DNA of 64,000 nt from NCBI GenBank assembly GCA_001632435.1, contig KV424024.1:46279-110278 (forward strand). Reading direction: 5' to 3'. Positions within the stretch are counted from its first letter, which is position 1; the number at the start of each line of letters is the position of its first letter. The translations under genes and the position numbers were made by a program. The notes beneath the pieces were generated by a model. That model worked only from the letters and a program-made list of their open reading frames with translations, was not told where the DNA came from and made no database searches. This DNA comes from Calocera cornea HHB12733. Taxonomy: Eukaryota > Basidiomycota > Dacrymycetes > Dacrymycetales > Dacrymycetaceae. Positions 48,250 to 59,271 of this stretch are shown here, one piece after another.

Positions 48250-49241
48250 CAAAGCTAAGCGTTCTCGGTCTATCCTCATTGTGACTTCGCTCATTCATTG
48301 TACAGATCATCAAGAAGCAGATGATGGCTTTCGATACTAAGCTTGCTGTAAGCACTCGTTTTACTATATAACGCAGGGCCATTGATTTACATTGGGCAGG
48401 GGGGTCACCGGTGCACAACCCCAAATCGAACGCCGCCAAAACGATATGCGAGGACATGGAACATGCAAAGCAGAGTGCTGCGGCGTGCAACCCGAAATCG
48501 AACAGCTATATAGCATGTAGATAAATGAGAATTGATGCGATTACAAATCATTTTCTGACTACGGCCCCCAGAGCTATGGCACAGCTCCAGACGCATATGG
48601 AGTACGGAAAGCTGAAAAGACGCGATGATCTTCGGAGGAGAACATACTCTCCTGGAGCGCTCATATGATCTTCAATGACTCGAGACGGCTAGGGAGCACC
48701 CTAGAGAGGGTACCAGTCTCGGACGTCTCCGCTGCTTCCCGAGTCTCCACAGCCCTCCAGAGGCTGACTAGAAACTGCTGATGCAGAAATCGCGTGCAAA
48801 GAAGGAAACAGCCCGTTCTCCTAAGCCGGGAAAGAAGAACTCTCGACCCAATATCACCGGTATCCAGAAGAACGCTAGCATATATGCAGGTTGTGTTGCC
48901 AGAGAAGGCAACAACGTCGGAACTCATTCATGACTGCATAAGTAACAGTGTAGCTTCACCAACTGAGCCCATACCTGTTCCCCGTCCCTGTATGAGCTTA
49001 AATACATAGTGTTTCTAGTCCATTCTCGTTCAAGACTTCAATCCCATTTCTTCACAGAAGAGCGCATACAGTACATGGGTGGAGCCCCAGGTAGATGTGC
49101 CAGGGGTCACCAATTGTCCCCGCGTGGCAGGGACACGCCCCACACAGGGAAGAGCGGCCAAAGGTTGTTCTGCTCCCATCGCCTGAATACCCCCGTGCAC
49201 GGAGACGTTGTAGTTTCATATCCTCACTCAGTATCTAGTCA
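48250..49241. other. Spacer carrying two direct copies of the recurrent word
   Basis: About 1 kb between the DUF6532 gene and copy C. Apart from the two word copies at 48419 and 48491 no coding signature was found. It holds the terminator of the former gene and the promoter of the latter. Confidence 0.5.
48419..48503 (-). repeat. Direct pair of the recurrent word
   Basis: An exact copy (48419-48431) and a one-mismatch copy (48491-48503) on the minus strand, 72 bases apart. A further variant (CCCCAAATCAAAC, 48136-48148) lies in the last intron of the DUF6532 gene. Confidence 0.8.
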
Positions 49242-50790
49242 ATGAAGCAGAACGGCTTTGAAGTCTGGATTGAAGGGAGGACGCGCAACCGCGCGACAGA
49301 GCTCAAGATGCCAAAGGAAACAACAGCTAGTCTGCCGGACGGCCCGGACGAGACAATTTGCTATTTTGTTGCAGATCCGGACAGAGTCTATCCAGTTCTA
49401 TGGCTAAGCAGCCCGACATCTGACTCTGGAACAGTTGCTCTACGCTTGGGGACGGGGTTCTGGACTAGGGACAAGCAGTAATGGACCAAAACATTGCGTT
49501 TTCTCGGTATCTTTGGATGATGAGCCTGCGCACTTGAGCTACGCCACCGACCTCGGTGGCACGCGGTGCTGTATCCTGCTTCTGTCCTCACTACCGACTT
49601 TCCAAGACTCCAGCAAGATACAAGCGAACCAGTGTTCACGGGCCGTGTGTAGCCCTGTCACCTGTCTGTCTCGTATCTTGTTCCCTTTTTGGTGACCAAA
49701 GTTGTGCTTACGTCTTCCGCAGCTTCGAGCAACGCCTCTAACGGCTTGAAGAAGCACTCGATTAAGGTTCTGCTGTACATTGAGGTTGGCAAGCGCATAT
49801 ATGCAGGGTCACCGGGATACGAGAAAGCAGAGCCATTTGAGACTGGCGAAGACAAGTACGGACGGGCATACAAAGAAGTCTGGCACCAAGAAGGGAAAGT
49901 CCAGAAGTTCACTTTCTATTTTAATACTACTAGTAAGTGCTAGTGCGCATGGTTAGTACAAAGGCGCTGACGGCCATGTCCTACTAGATGAGCTGAAGCA
50001 AGCCGGAATGCTACCGTCCGCTGCTGTTATGTATGCCGAAAATTATAAGCTGAAGGTACGCACCTCGAAACTCATACCTGGGTTGTGCTCGGTGATATAC
50101 TTCCCTGCTCCTTAGGACGAAAAGTTGGAGCTGGTGGAAAGGATAAAGGAGCAAACTTACACGCTCGAGGCATAGGCTCACTGTTGTTTGGGGCTTGATG
50201 GGCGTACTGACACACTCAATCTCACTCAGGAACAGAAGTCAGCGTGGGATAAAGAGAGACAGACTGTGATTAAGGGGATGACTGTAAGTACGCGGACGCT
50301 TGGCAGCTGTTGAGAGTGCTGATGCGCCGACGTTTCGCTAAAGAAGGAGACACAGGAGATGGAACAAAATATGCGCACACTGAAAGAACAACTGAAGGCA
50401 AGGAATGCCGAAAGGCACGGTAACAAACTGTTTCCTGATGGCGACAATCTTCAATAGAAAGAGAAGCTAGAAAGGGAGAAGGACCAGAAGGCGAACAGTG
50501 AGATCCTCAGGGTATGAGTTGCGGCATCTCTCACGACTGATTCACTGACACCATGTGTATAGCAAGAGAGATCTAAGTGGGAGAAGGACAGACAAGAGCT
50601 GCTGAAGGACGTGACACGGTTGAGTGTCCGTTTGCTGTCGGGCAGTGGGGCGAGCGTGCCTGGAACAACTCGTAGGCGTAGCTTGTCGCCAGAGCTCAGC
50701 GTCGCTGAAGTCGAGACTGCAACTGCGAGTCGTGGAAATAAGCGTCCAAAGTTGACGAATACGACGCAGAGCAGTAGCAGAGCCAAATAG
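49242..50790 (+). CDS. DUF7918-like protein, copy C
   Basis: ATG 49242 gives the family start MKQNGFEVWIEGRTRN, then CYFVADPDR. An intron (GTCTATCC to GGAACAG) rejoins LLYAWGRGSG and GPKHCVFSVSLDD. After a further intron whose ends are unclear comes the central block HSIKVLLYIEVGKRIYAG, DKYGRAYKEVWHQEG and FTFYFNTT, then LKQAGMLPSAAVMYAENYKLK. The coiled coil is spread over several very short exons (DEKLELVERIKEQ; EKEKDQKANSEIL). One of their introns appears to start with GC (after YTLE). The last exon is Ser/Arg-rich and ends SSSRAK at 50790. Because the 49.52-49.72 kb part is unsure I cannot exclude a lesion there. Its closest relatives in the window are copies A, E and F. Confidence 0.62.
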
Positions 50791-51743
50791 TGTCGGGCAC
50801 GCTGGGTACGAGTCGCATTGTCTTCCATTGAACGATGCTCCGCGAGCACCACAAATTACGCTCCTCAACCTACAATGCCACCGGACGCAAGTCGCGTTTT
50901 CAGTAGTCTTCCTATTACATACGAACATCATTAGCTGTAGCATCACCAAAGAGACAGCACCAGTTGCACATGTACATGCTTATGAAACGTTTCCATCCTA
51001 GACGTGCCTACCCACACGGCGCAGTCAACATCTTCAGCTTCAAGCGAGCGCAAGCGGAGGCGAGTGAAAAGCGTCGTATGCGGCGCGCCCAGGCGTCTGG
51101 GAACATGGTTGAAGGGAAGGTGGAAGACAACAAACACAAGAAAGACAAGGAAGAAGGGGAGATCCAAGTGAAGAGGGAAGAAGAGTGGATTTCACTGGGC
51201 TAGCAACACCTAACCCACTTCAGCATTCCGAGAAAGCGGAGTCTTTCCTCTCACACGGTTTCACAAGGGGACACATCTTATCATACATTCACGCGCTAAA
51301 TACTGAGAAAACCTTTTCATTCATCCCTAACTACGCGCTACAGCTCGGGACAATCAATGCCGTAATCAGATGCAGTAACTAGCGTGAGTGGGCGAACGAT
51401 GCTTTACGTGAATTGCGAAGAGACAAGTGCAGTGCAGTGCAATGCGATGCAGTGTGATGCGAGAGATAGATATGCAGTCTTGAGACGATGACGGCGCGGC
51501 CGCCAATTCCAAGAAGTATGTAGGGCCGTTCGAAGTATTTCCCGTGTGCGCACGCGCACAGGGGGCAGCTCCCCGCTGGGGAGGTAGTTTTCGAAGTTGG
51601 TGAACCAAGTGAAAGCGAAAGAGAGATGAGAGATGAGGGTGCAAGATGCTGATTATGCAGAAGAGCCGCAGTCGATGCGCTCTTCAGGGGTCGGGAGAGG
51701 ATGCAGGAACAAGAGAAGACGCGGGGGTGGGCTCGGGCTCAGC
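50791..51743. other. Spacer with low-complexity DNA
   Basis: It separates the 3' ends of copy C and the glycopeptide gene. A degenerate TGCAG repeat lies at about 51425-51465. A 79-codon frame at 50964-51203 is Lys/Glu-rich with no homologue I recognise, and I leave it out as a gene. Confidence 0.45.
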
Positions 51744-52071
51744 TCAGTGCTTGAAGAACTCGCTGCGGGCCTTGGCCTTGTGCACGCCGCCGTCGAGCGC
51801 GTGCCACCCGCGGCGGGTGAAGCCGCCCTCCTTCTGGCGCTTGGGCAGGACGGGCGGGGGCGCGCGCTTGGAGGCGGGCGCGGAGGGCTCGGGCTCGCAG
51901 CCGTCCGTGTCGACGTCGTCGGCTGAGGACGGGTCGGACGTGGGGGAGGCGGCGGAAGAGTCGCTCGTCGAGGTGCTGGACGTCGTACTGTCAGTCGTCG
52001 TCGTCGTCGGGGTGGGGGTGGGAGCGGCGTCCGTGGTGCTCGTGAAGGTGGACGAGCTGGAGTCGCTGGAC

Positions 52072-52105
<34 letters not shown>

Positions 52106-53947
52106 TGGAGGTGCTGGAGCTGCTGGCAGAGTCGGAAGCGGCCGCCAGTGCCTGGCCGAGGGAGACGGAGCCAGTCGGGCTCGCCGTGTCCGTGGGCGCG
52201 GACATGCTGCTCGTCGTGGTCGTCGTGGACGACGTGACGACGGTGACGAAGCCGGATGTTGTGGGCGTCGAGCTCATGGTGGAGACGGAGGTGGAGACGG
52301 AAGCGACGTCCGCCGCGGGCTGGGTGACGGTCGACGAGGCCGAGACGCTGCTCACGCTGCTCGTGACGACCGCATCGGCCGCAGCGGCGGTGACGGTGAC
52401 GGTGGACGCGGCCTGGGTGACGGTAGCGGTAACAGTGCTGGTCACAGTGGCAGTAACGGTCGCGGTAGCAGTGACGGTCGCGGTGACGACGGACGGCTCG
52501 CAGGTGGGCGCCGTCGGCGGGGGAGCGACGTTCGCCGCGCCGCTGTTGTCGCTCGAGTCGTCGCCGGACCCAGAATCGCTGCCAGCGTCGTCGCCGGAGG
52601 TAGCAGCAGCAGTCTGCGTCGGCTGGGTGAGGAAGAGCGTAGTGCGCGAGCCCGAGTTGTCCACGGGTTCGGCAGTAGCGGTGGGCAGCGATGAGCTGCT
52701 AGGGCTGGGGGCAGCGTCGGCCGCGCCCGTACCGTCATCCTCGTCATCAGCACCCGTGCCGTCGTCCTCATCGTCATCTCCAGAGCCGTCATCCTCATCG
52801 TCGTCATCGCCCGAGTCGTCCGAAGCATCGTCACCCGAGCCGTCCTGTCCTGCGCAGTCCGTCGCAGAGGCATCAGCCGCCGCCGCGGTGCTCGTAGCAG
52901 AAACGGTGCTCGTGCTGGTGGTGACCACACTCGTAGACACGGTGCTGGAAGAGCCGTCGTCCTCGTCGTCGCAGTCCTCGTCGCCCGAGGCGTCGCTCGA
53001 CGGGGGATCGGTAGGCGTGGCGCTCGCCGAGCTCGTTGTGGAGGTGACGGTGGCAGCCCCGGTGTCGGTGGAGACGCTGCTGGACGCCGAGTCGGTAGCA
53101 GTAGAGGTAGCGGTCGTGCTGCTCGAGTCGGATCCAGTAGCACTAGCGGGGGTGAACGAGTCCGTGCCCGTGACCGTCACGGTCGTGGTGGTGGCGGTCG
53201 GGTCAGCAGCGAGGTTGGCCGCGCCCGCGGCTGCGTCCGTCGTGCTGGTCGTGGAGGCCGAGTCGGTGGTGCTGGTGCTGGAGGCCGAGTCCGTGGTTGT
53301 CGTGGTGGGCGCCGCGTCGGTCGTGGAGGTGGTGTCGGTCGTGCTGACGGAGGTAGACGTCGCGCTGTCAGTGGACGTGCTTGAGGTAGCGGAAGACGTG
53401 GGGGCCGCGCCGTTGGCGCAGAAGGTGATGACGAGGTTGACGTCCTGGTTGGTCGAGCACTGCACCTGTGCGGTGTAGTCCGTCGGCTGGAAGAAGGCGT
53501 GGTCGGGCCCGCAGGTGGCCGTGTCGCAGCTGTTGCCATTGCCCTGGCACTCGGAGACGCCATCGTAGAAGAAGCCGGTCGGGACGGAGAATGCGTGCGG
53601 GGAGATGAGGGAGACGTCGACGGAGGAGACGCCGCCTGCGCCGCCGTTTGAGGTGAGGGTGAACTCGAGCAGCGAGCAGTTCTCCCCGTTGAAGTTGCAC
53701 GCGCCGGTCTGCAGGTAGGCGATACCCGAGAGGGAGCCGGATGCGGTGTAGGCTGCGCCGGAGGAGGCGACCTGGCCGTTCAGGATCAGCTGGGGCGTAC
53801 CGGAGCCGCACCTGCGGGAGGATCAGTATTGCCAGGTTGGGAGGGGAGGAAGTAGGCGGACTGGTTGTCAAATGAGATGGTATGCTGTTCGGCGCGTGCA
53901 ACGCGCGCGACAAGGGGCAGAGCGAGCAGAGAGAGTAACGCGAGCAT
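51744..53947 (-). CDS. Secreted glycopeptide-domain protein with Ser/Thr/Asp-rich tail
   Basis: ATG 53947 opens a signal peptide (MLALLSLLALPLVARVARA) and then EQHTISFDNQ. An intron of about 50 bases ending CCGCAG rejoins CGSGTPQLILNGQ. The domain follows with SLSGIAYLQTGACNFNGENC, SLLEFTLTSN, VSLISPHAFSVPTGFFYDG and VQCSTNQDVNLVITFC. Its spaced cysteines and the HTI-FDN-CG-GTP-L opening match a secreted basidiomycete family, remembered as 'glycopeptide' proteins of cell surface or hyphal sheath. From about residue 165 to 690 the chain is almost only Ser, Thr, Ala, Asp and Val, surely heavily O-glycosylated, and it includes DDEDDGSG-type acidic runs. The end is basic (KRAPPPVLPKRQKEGG) and lacks a GPI signal. 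The high GC bias produces a 610-codon shadow on the other strand. Confidence 0.85.
52075..52115 (-). repeat. Poly-serine microsatellite
   Basis: A GAG/GAA-type run on the plus strand encodes more than ten consecutive serines in the tail of the glycopeptide protein. Confidence 0.85.
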
Positions 53948-55254
53948 CTTGCGATTTGTCCCGTGGAGGTGATGCGAATGCAGTCGATGCGTTCAGGTTC
54001 GGTGGATGATACTCGGAGCGGAGGAAGCGGCGAATGAATTGAGGATGAGAGTGGGAATGATTGTGGGTAGTGAACGACCGTGAGTGGAAGGAGTGCGGAT
54101 GCCTGGCGAGGCGTGTGTGTGAGCGTCGAGAGCGACGGGCGAGGTGGGGAGGACGGCGGGAGCGGGGAGCAGGCTGCCTAGTCCGTGCAGAGTGAGTGGA
54201 GAGAGAGGAGGCGGGGGAGCGGAAAGGCTGGGGGGCCATCGCGGTTGCCAGCGTGTGAGGCTTATGAGGCGACGGCGCGCCGGGGAGTGAATAGCGTGCA
54301 CGCGGGAGGCATCCTTCCTTCCTCCTGCTGAATGCAGAAAGGGGCCATGTACGGCAGCGTACTACTGAGTGGGAATGGGCTGGTGGTGGGCGTGGATGTG
54401 ATTAGCAGCGCGCGTTGGAATGTCAAAAGACACACCCGAGGAGAGGGTTTGGTCCCCGGCAGTCGTCATAGCGTTGTCAAGCGCGCCAAGCGCATCATCG
54501 GGCGCGACCTCATCCCGCCCCGTCGGCGTCGCGCTCCCCCCACCACACCTCTCTTACAACAATAGCACAGCGCCCACCAATCTGCCAACCATCGAACACT
54601 CTGTTACTATGTTCTCATCCTTGCAAGTACTGCACCAGCGGGCCACTCGACGAGCTGAAGAACCCGCCGAGCCGGTGAGTCCGTTTCACGCGTATCCACC
54701 CACCACTCGCGCGCGCGCGTCGCCATGGAAGTCAATCTCCCTCCGTCCCACGTGCAGTTCATAATCCCCCTTTCAACCCCCCTTCCCCCTCTGAATGCCC
54801 CAAGACCGATCACCCTCGGCTTGCTGCTCGGCAGCGCATAAGCACGCGACGGGAAGCAGGGCGCGGCCGATCACCCGCGGATTCTCGCGCGCCCTTTGTA
54901 TGCGAGGCGGCGAGGGCTGGACCGTGCCTTGTGCCTCTTGGGAGGATCCCACCGTCGTAAGGGTAGGTGAGACGGGGATGAAACCGTTTCGTAAGTAGTA
55001 GTAGGTATGGTATGGTATGGTATGTATACGCTGGCATCCCTCCGCCCGGTATCTGTCTCAAACTGAGTATACTACTGTATGCAACGGGCATCCCGCTCGA
55101 GCTCGCGTTCGCAAAGAGGCTTCAAGCCTGTGCCTGCTTCTCCCAACACCGGGACCTCCTCAAATGAATGCCGCTATGGTGTGCCTGGCCAGATTTCACA
55201 TCAGCTGCGCTCCCAAGCACGGGTAGAGTGTGTACGTACAACCCTGCTTATGCC
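53948..55254. other. Spacer with promoter of the glycopeptide gene and a GGTAT repeat
   Basis: 1.3 kb between divergent glycopeptide sequence and the 3' end of copy D. It includes a short tandem GGTAT run at about 55003-55024. Frames near 54.4-54.8 kb on both strands are short and unlike known proteins. Confidence 0.45.
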
Positions 55255-56705
55255 CTAGGACCTCTTCTGCTTCTTGGTCGGTTTCTCGTTCCCGTCAGGC
55301 TCAGATTTGACGACCACGCGCTCAGCCCTCAGTCTGGCCACCTCCGCTCTCAGGCCCTCCTGTGCCGCCTTCCCCCTGTCCAGCTCTGCCGTCATCCTAG
55401 CCACCTCAGCCTGCAGCCCTTCCCGTCCCGCTTTACCCGTAGCTAGTTCCCCCTGAAGCTTCTTCACCTTCTCCTTCAGCACATGTAGATCGGCCCTGGA
55501 TTTCTTCTGTTCCTTGCTTGCCATCTTCAGCTCCTCCTTCAGGTTTCCTACTTCCTTCTGAGGCAGCCAACAAGATCAGCCTGCCTTCAGGAACAACAAC
55601 AGCAACAGTATAGGACTAACCTTCAATTCAGCGTTCATATCGTAGAGCTCCTCGCTACTGGGAATGACACCGCTGGCCTGCAGTTGACCTGCCATGCCTT
55701 TTGCTCAGCGCCCGCCGTGGTTCTCCTTCCTAAGGCTTACCAAAAGAGTTGTAGTGGAAGATGAAGGTGTAGTCCAGACCCAAGGAATTGACAGTGAACT
55801 GTGCCTTGTCCAGGCGTCCTTCTGCGGCGTCTTCGTCGTTGTCGTCATGACCATACTTGTGGATTTCCGGTTCTGTGAGCTCGGTAGTACCGGAGTTTGA
55901 CACAGGGCTCTCATCCATTGGGTTGCTGGTGGCGAATACAGAGCGCTCCTGAACCGTTTTGAAGCTAACCCGCTGAGATGAGCATCGAGCAATGCGGCAC
56001 CGAAAACCTCACGTACCTGACGCAATGGTCCCGTACGAGCTTCTCCCGCTCAGATACCAAGAGGAGGTCTTGCGCCGTGCGTGCTTGAACCGTCGCATTT
56101 TCCGGGCCCAGCACGATGGGAACTGTATTGAAGTCGAGCGGCGACTTGGCTTTCCAAGCACGGTAGTTGCCTGGCCACAGTCTGACAATAATGGTTCCTT
56201 GGTAGCGCTCCATGTTTCCATCAGTAGGCTCTACAAAATGCACCTTGACATCAAACAGTTCAACAACGGAGGCTTGCAGGCACTCACCTTGCACGACCAC
56301 GTTTGCGAACGCGAACCTGGAGTCTTTGGAATACTCTCCTTCAACGGCCATATCGGAACCATGCCAGGTCCACGCGTCGTCGATAGCTGGCGCGCAGTCA
56401 GCAGTACCGATGAAGATAAGCTTGCGTTCATCTAGTCAAGCCAATATACAGATGTCCGGGATATCTTCATGATCCAGGTTCACCTCAGTAACCCGAATAG
56501 CAAACTTCTGTAGTGGAGTGGCGATCAGCCATGGCGATGAGCAAGTCGTCTCGTACTGCACCTTGCCACTTTCTGACGCGACGAAGCAGCGGGAAATCTT
56601 GTGCGAATCTTCATTCGCGAAGTTCTCTTCGGCGTTGAGCTTATACTCCTCCAGATCCTTGTCATCGACTACAATGGAGACCCGATAGTCCCCAAGAACA
56701 GGCAT
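55255..56705 (-). pseudogene. DUF7918-like copy D, nonsense codon
   Basis: ATG 56705 gives MPVLGDYRVSIVVDDKDLEEY and RCFVASESGK, closest to copy B. The intron after GK rejoins KFAIRVTEVNLDHED. Then ICILA is followed by TGA (56436-56438), after which the same frame continues cleanly: LDERKLIFIGTADCAPAIDDA, WTWHGSDMAVEGEYS, then across introns ERYQGTIIVRLWPGNYRAW, SEREKLVRDHCV, SFKTVQERSVFAT and LGLDYTFIFHYNSF. The end is a well-formed coiled coil (LKEKVKKLQGELATGK and on) with a basic tail at 55255. Because the downstream frame is so well kept, this is either a recent single-codon knock-out or an alternative intron that I failed to fix (one starting GTGAACC would skip the stop but change frame). 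Confidence 0.65.
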
Positions 56706-57147
56706 TTTACTGAACCTGGTGGCAGGACGGGGCGAAAGAGAGGTGCTGTGACCGTAGACTGCGTGAGTCAAGCCGAGAAAGAACCAGGGTCGCGCGTGTC
56801 AATATTTTGGGTGCTCGCGCGAGGAGACGCACACCGCTTCCAGCCATGAATTCTTCGGCCTCATGGTGAGTCGACTGATTATCGCATGAGCCAGCCAGCT
56901 TCATTGCACATTTCAGTCCTGACTCGTGAACCCAGTTGAACCTTTTGTGACAGTGTTTCGTAGGTATGTAAACGTGCGACTGGTCTGGAAAACTGTCCTC
57001 TATCGTACAGGTGCTGGATCTCATAACAGGAAGACTACAGCGGAACACGCCTCGCATTGGGCCGGTTTCAACGGAAATCGTAAACACAGCGAATGCTTGT
57101 AGCGACTAGCGTACTCTGCGGCAAACAGCTTGACTCGTATCCAACCC

Positions 57148-58716
57148 CTATATCCCGTCGAGTAGAGCGCTTGTCGCCTTCTTGATCTGTTCCTGGCGGG
57201 TCTTCTTCTTAGCCACTGGACTCTCGTCAGAGTCAGCGGACGCGTCTCCAAGCGCTTGCAACTGGCTACGTTTCTGAGTGACTCCCATCGTGCCCATGTT
57301 TGCTGGTGCGTTCGACGGTGAGCCGGCAGGCGACTTCCCGCTGTCGTCTTTCGATGCGGCCTGAATCTCCTTCTCCCACTTGAATCTCTCCTCCTGGTCC
57401 CATGTCGTCAGCAAGTCAATTATTGCAAAGGCGATACACATGCCTCCAGCTTGTCATTGCTCTCCTTCCTCTCCGCCTCCCTTTCCAATCTTTCCTTCTA
57501 TTCCAGCCCGCGTCCGTCAGTGATCTCGTTGCAGTGAGTGGAAATCGCGGCGCTTCTCACCATCACTTGTTCCTTCAGCATGAGTATTTCCTTTTCCTTC
57601 TCGGACATCTCTCCCTGCTGATCGGAGGGTGTCAGTGCCCTCCCCAACAGTACAATGATTTGTGCCGCTTGTATTCACCCTTTGATCGTGCGCCTGTACT
57701 GCCGCTTCCCATGCTTGGGTTTGCTCCTATCTCGGCGTGTTAGAACCTTATCCCCGCTTGAACGGATAGTTTATACCTTCAGCTTGTTGGCTTGCGCTTG
57801 TCTTTCATTCTCCCAGGCGCTTTTCTCCTGCTGTGTTGAAGAAAGACCATATCAGGATCTTCTTGCACGCATAGAATCCTGGAGACGCAGGGTCGGACCT
57901 TCAGTTTCTGATTCTCGGAAACAAGGACAGCAGTGGAGGGCAAGAGACCAGCACGCTGCAGCTCCTCTGTCCAGTAGTTATCAGTCCTTGCAACTGATGT
58001 GGTTGTTCTGTTCCTCACCAGTCGTATTGAAGAAAAACGTGAATGTATGCCCGGGTCCATCTGGGTGCCAGACCTCTTTGAAGGCGCGTCCGTATTCGTC
58101 TGTTCCGCTCATAAATGGCTTCGCTTCTTGGTAGGTCGCGGCCTCTTCATATATGCGTCTGCCAACCTCCGGATGAGCAGTGACTTTGATTGAGTGCTGT
58201 CTCATTATCTCTGGGGGCATGTTGGAGGCTGTGGAGAACATGAGCTCCACGGTGTCCAAGGCAAGTCTTGATAGTAAACAGACAATTGGAAGGAGTCCTT
58301 GTGGCGATTGAAGGTTGATGCACGGCCGTGCTGTTGTTCGGAGCTTTAGATAACAGTCCCAACGACTCCAATGCACGACAAAAGTGAGAGGAATTAGCCG
58401 GACGAGGGCTTCCCTTCTGCTGGTTGTCTACTGCTACAGAGAATGTTCGGCGCTTTGGCCCACTGCTGCTGGTGTCCGGCCCAAAGTATTTTGCATAGAC
58501 CATGGCAAACTGGCATTTGAAACGGAGATTAGTCTTGGTCGGAGGGCTTGTAGCCACAAATCTTACCATTTTCTCGCTGTCTGAGTCAGCGATAAGGTAA
58601 CAGCTTGGGCCATCCAGCAGATCGCTACCAGTAGTTTGTGCAGGTGCACCCCAGTACCACTCTGCCACAGCCTGCCCATCCTCTTCAATCCAGACTTCAT
58701 AGCCATTGTGTTTCAT
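57148..58716 (-). CDS. DUF7918-like protein, copy E
   Basis: ATG 58716 gives MKHNGYEVWIEEDGQAVAEWY and CYLIADSDSEK. Splicing rejoins FAMVYAKYFGPD and GPKRRTFSVAVDNQQ. The central block is HSIKVTAHPEVGRRIYEEA, GTDEYGRAFKEVWHPDG and FTFFFNTT, followed by ELQRAGLLPSTAVLVSENQKL. The coiled coil is built from mini-exons (QEKSAWENERQAQANKLK; EQTQAWEAAVQAHDQ), one heptad block each. The last exon ends KKATSALLDGI at 57148. All joints I tested keep frame except the region 58280-58420, where the exon ends are uncertain. Length is about 370 residues. Function unknown. It is in the same orientation as copies D and F, suggesting tandem duplication. Confidence 0.66.
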
Positions 58717-59271
58717 TGAGTATAAGTGTGATGAGGTGATGGATCGACGTGAGCTCTATCCCACTAGCAGCTTTGAGGTGGGGAAGGGCAGAAAGAAGAG
58801 TGAAGTCGCGTCCATTGAGGGTTTGCCACTTATCAGGAATGGTCCCTACGCGTGTCAAAGCTGTAGGTGCAGTCCGTGTCTCAACAAGGGGGTACATATC
58901 TGCATTGATACCATGAATGTATTGACTGCTATCATAATGATCTAGTCAGTTCAAAGCTATCTGCACTCCTTCAATACGATGGGTCATGGGAATGATGAGA
59001 GCATTGCACTGTGTAGGCCCGTACCAAACTACTGATATTTGCCCTTCAGATCAGAGAAAGTGACACTCTTAGTACCTGCTGCCGTCTCCCCAGTTATATG
59101 CCCAAACCAGATGAAACCATCAAAATCACTGAGGCTGGGCTCTGTGGTGAGGCTTATACGGTACAACGTAACGCACTGACACTTGACAAATGAACGGATC
59201 TCCCAGTAAGCTACGTCTCACTGGATCCTGCGCTTCTTGCGGAGACCCGCACTCGCAGCAGGCGTGTCCTC

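Noticed and set aside
50964..51203. 79-codon Lys/Glu-rich frame
   Set aside because: Starts MHMYMLMK, has no homologue that I know and no flanking exons; too weak to call a gene.
51646..53478. 610-codon frame on the plus strand
   Set aside because: Antisense shadow of the Ser/Thr-rich tail; only Val, Glu, Ser and Ala runs, no domain.
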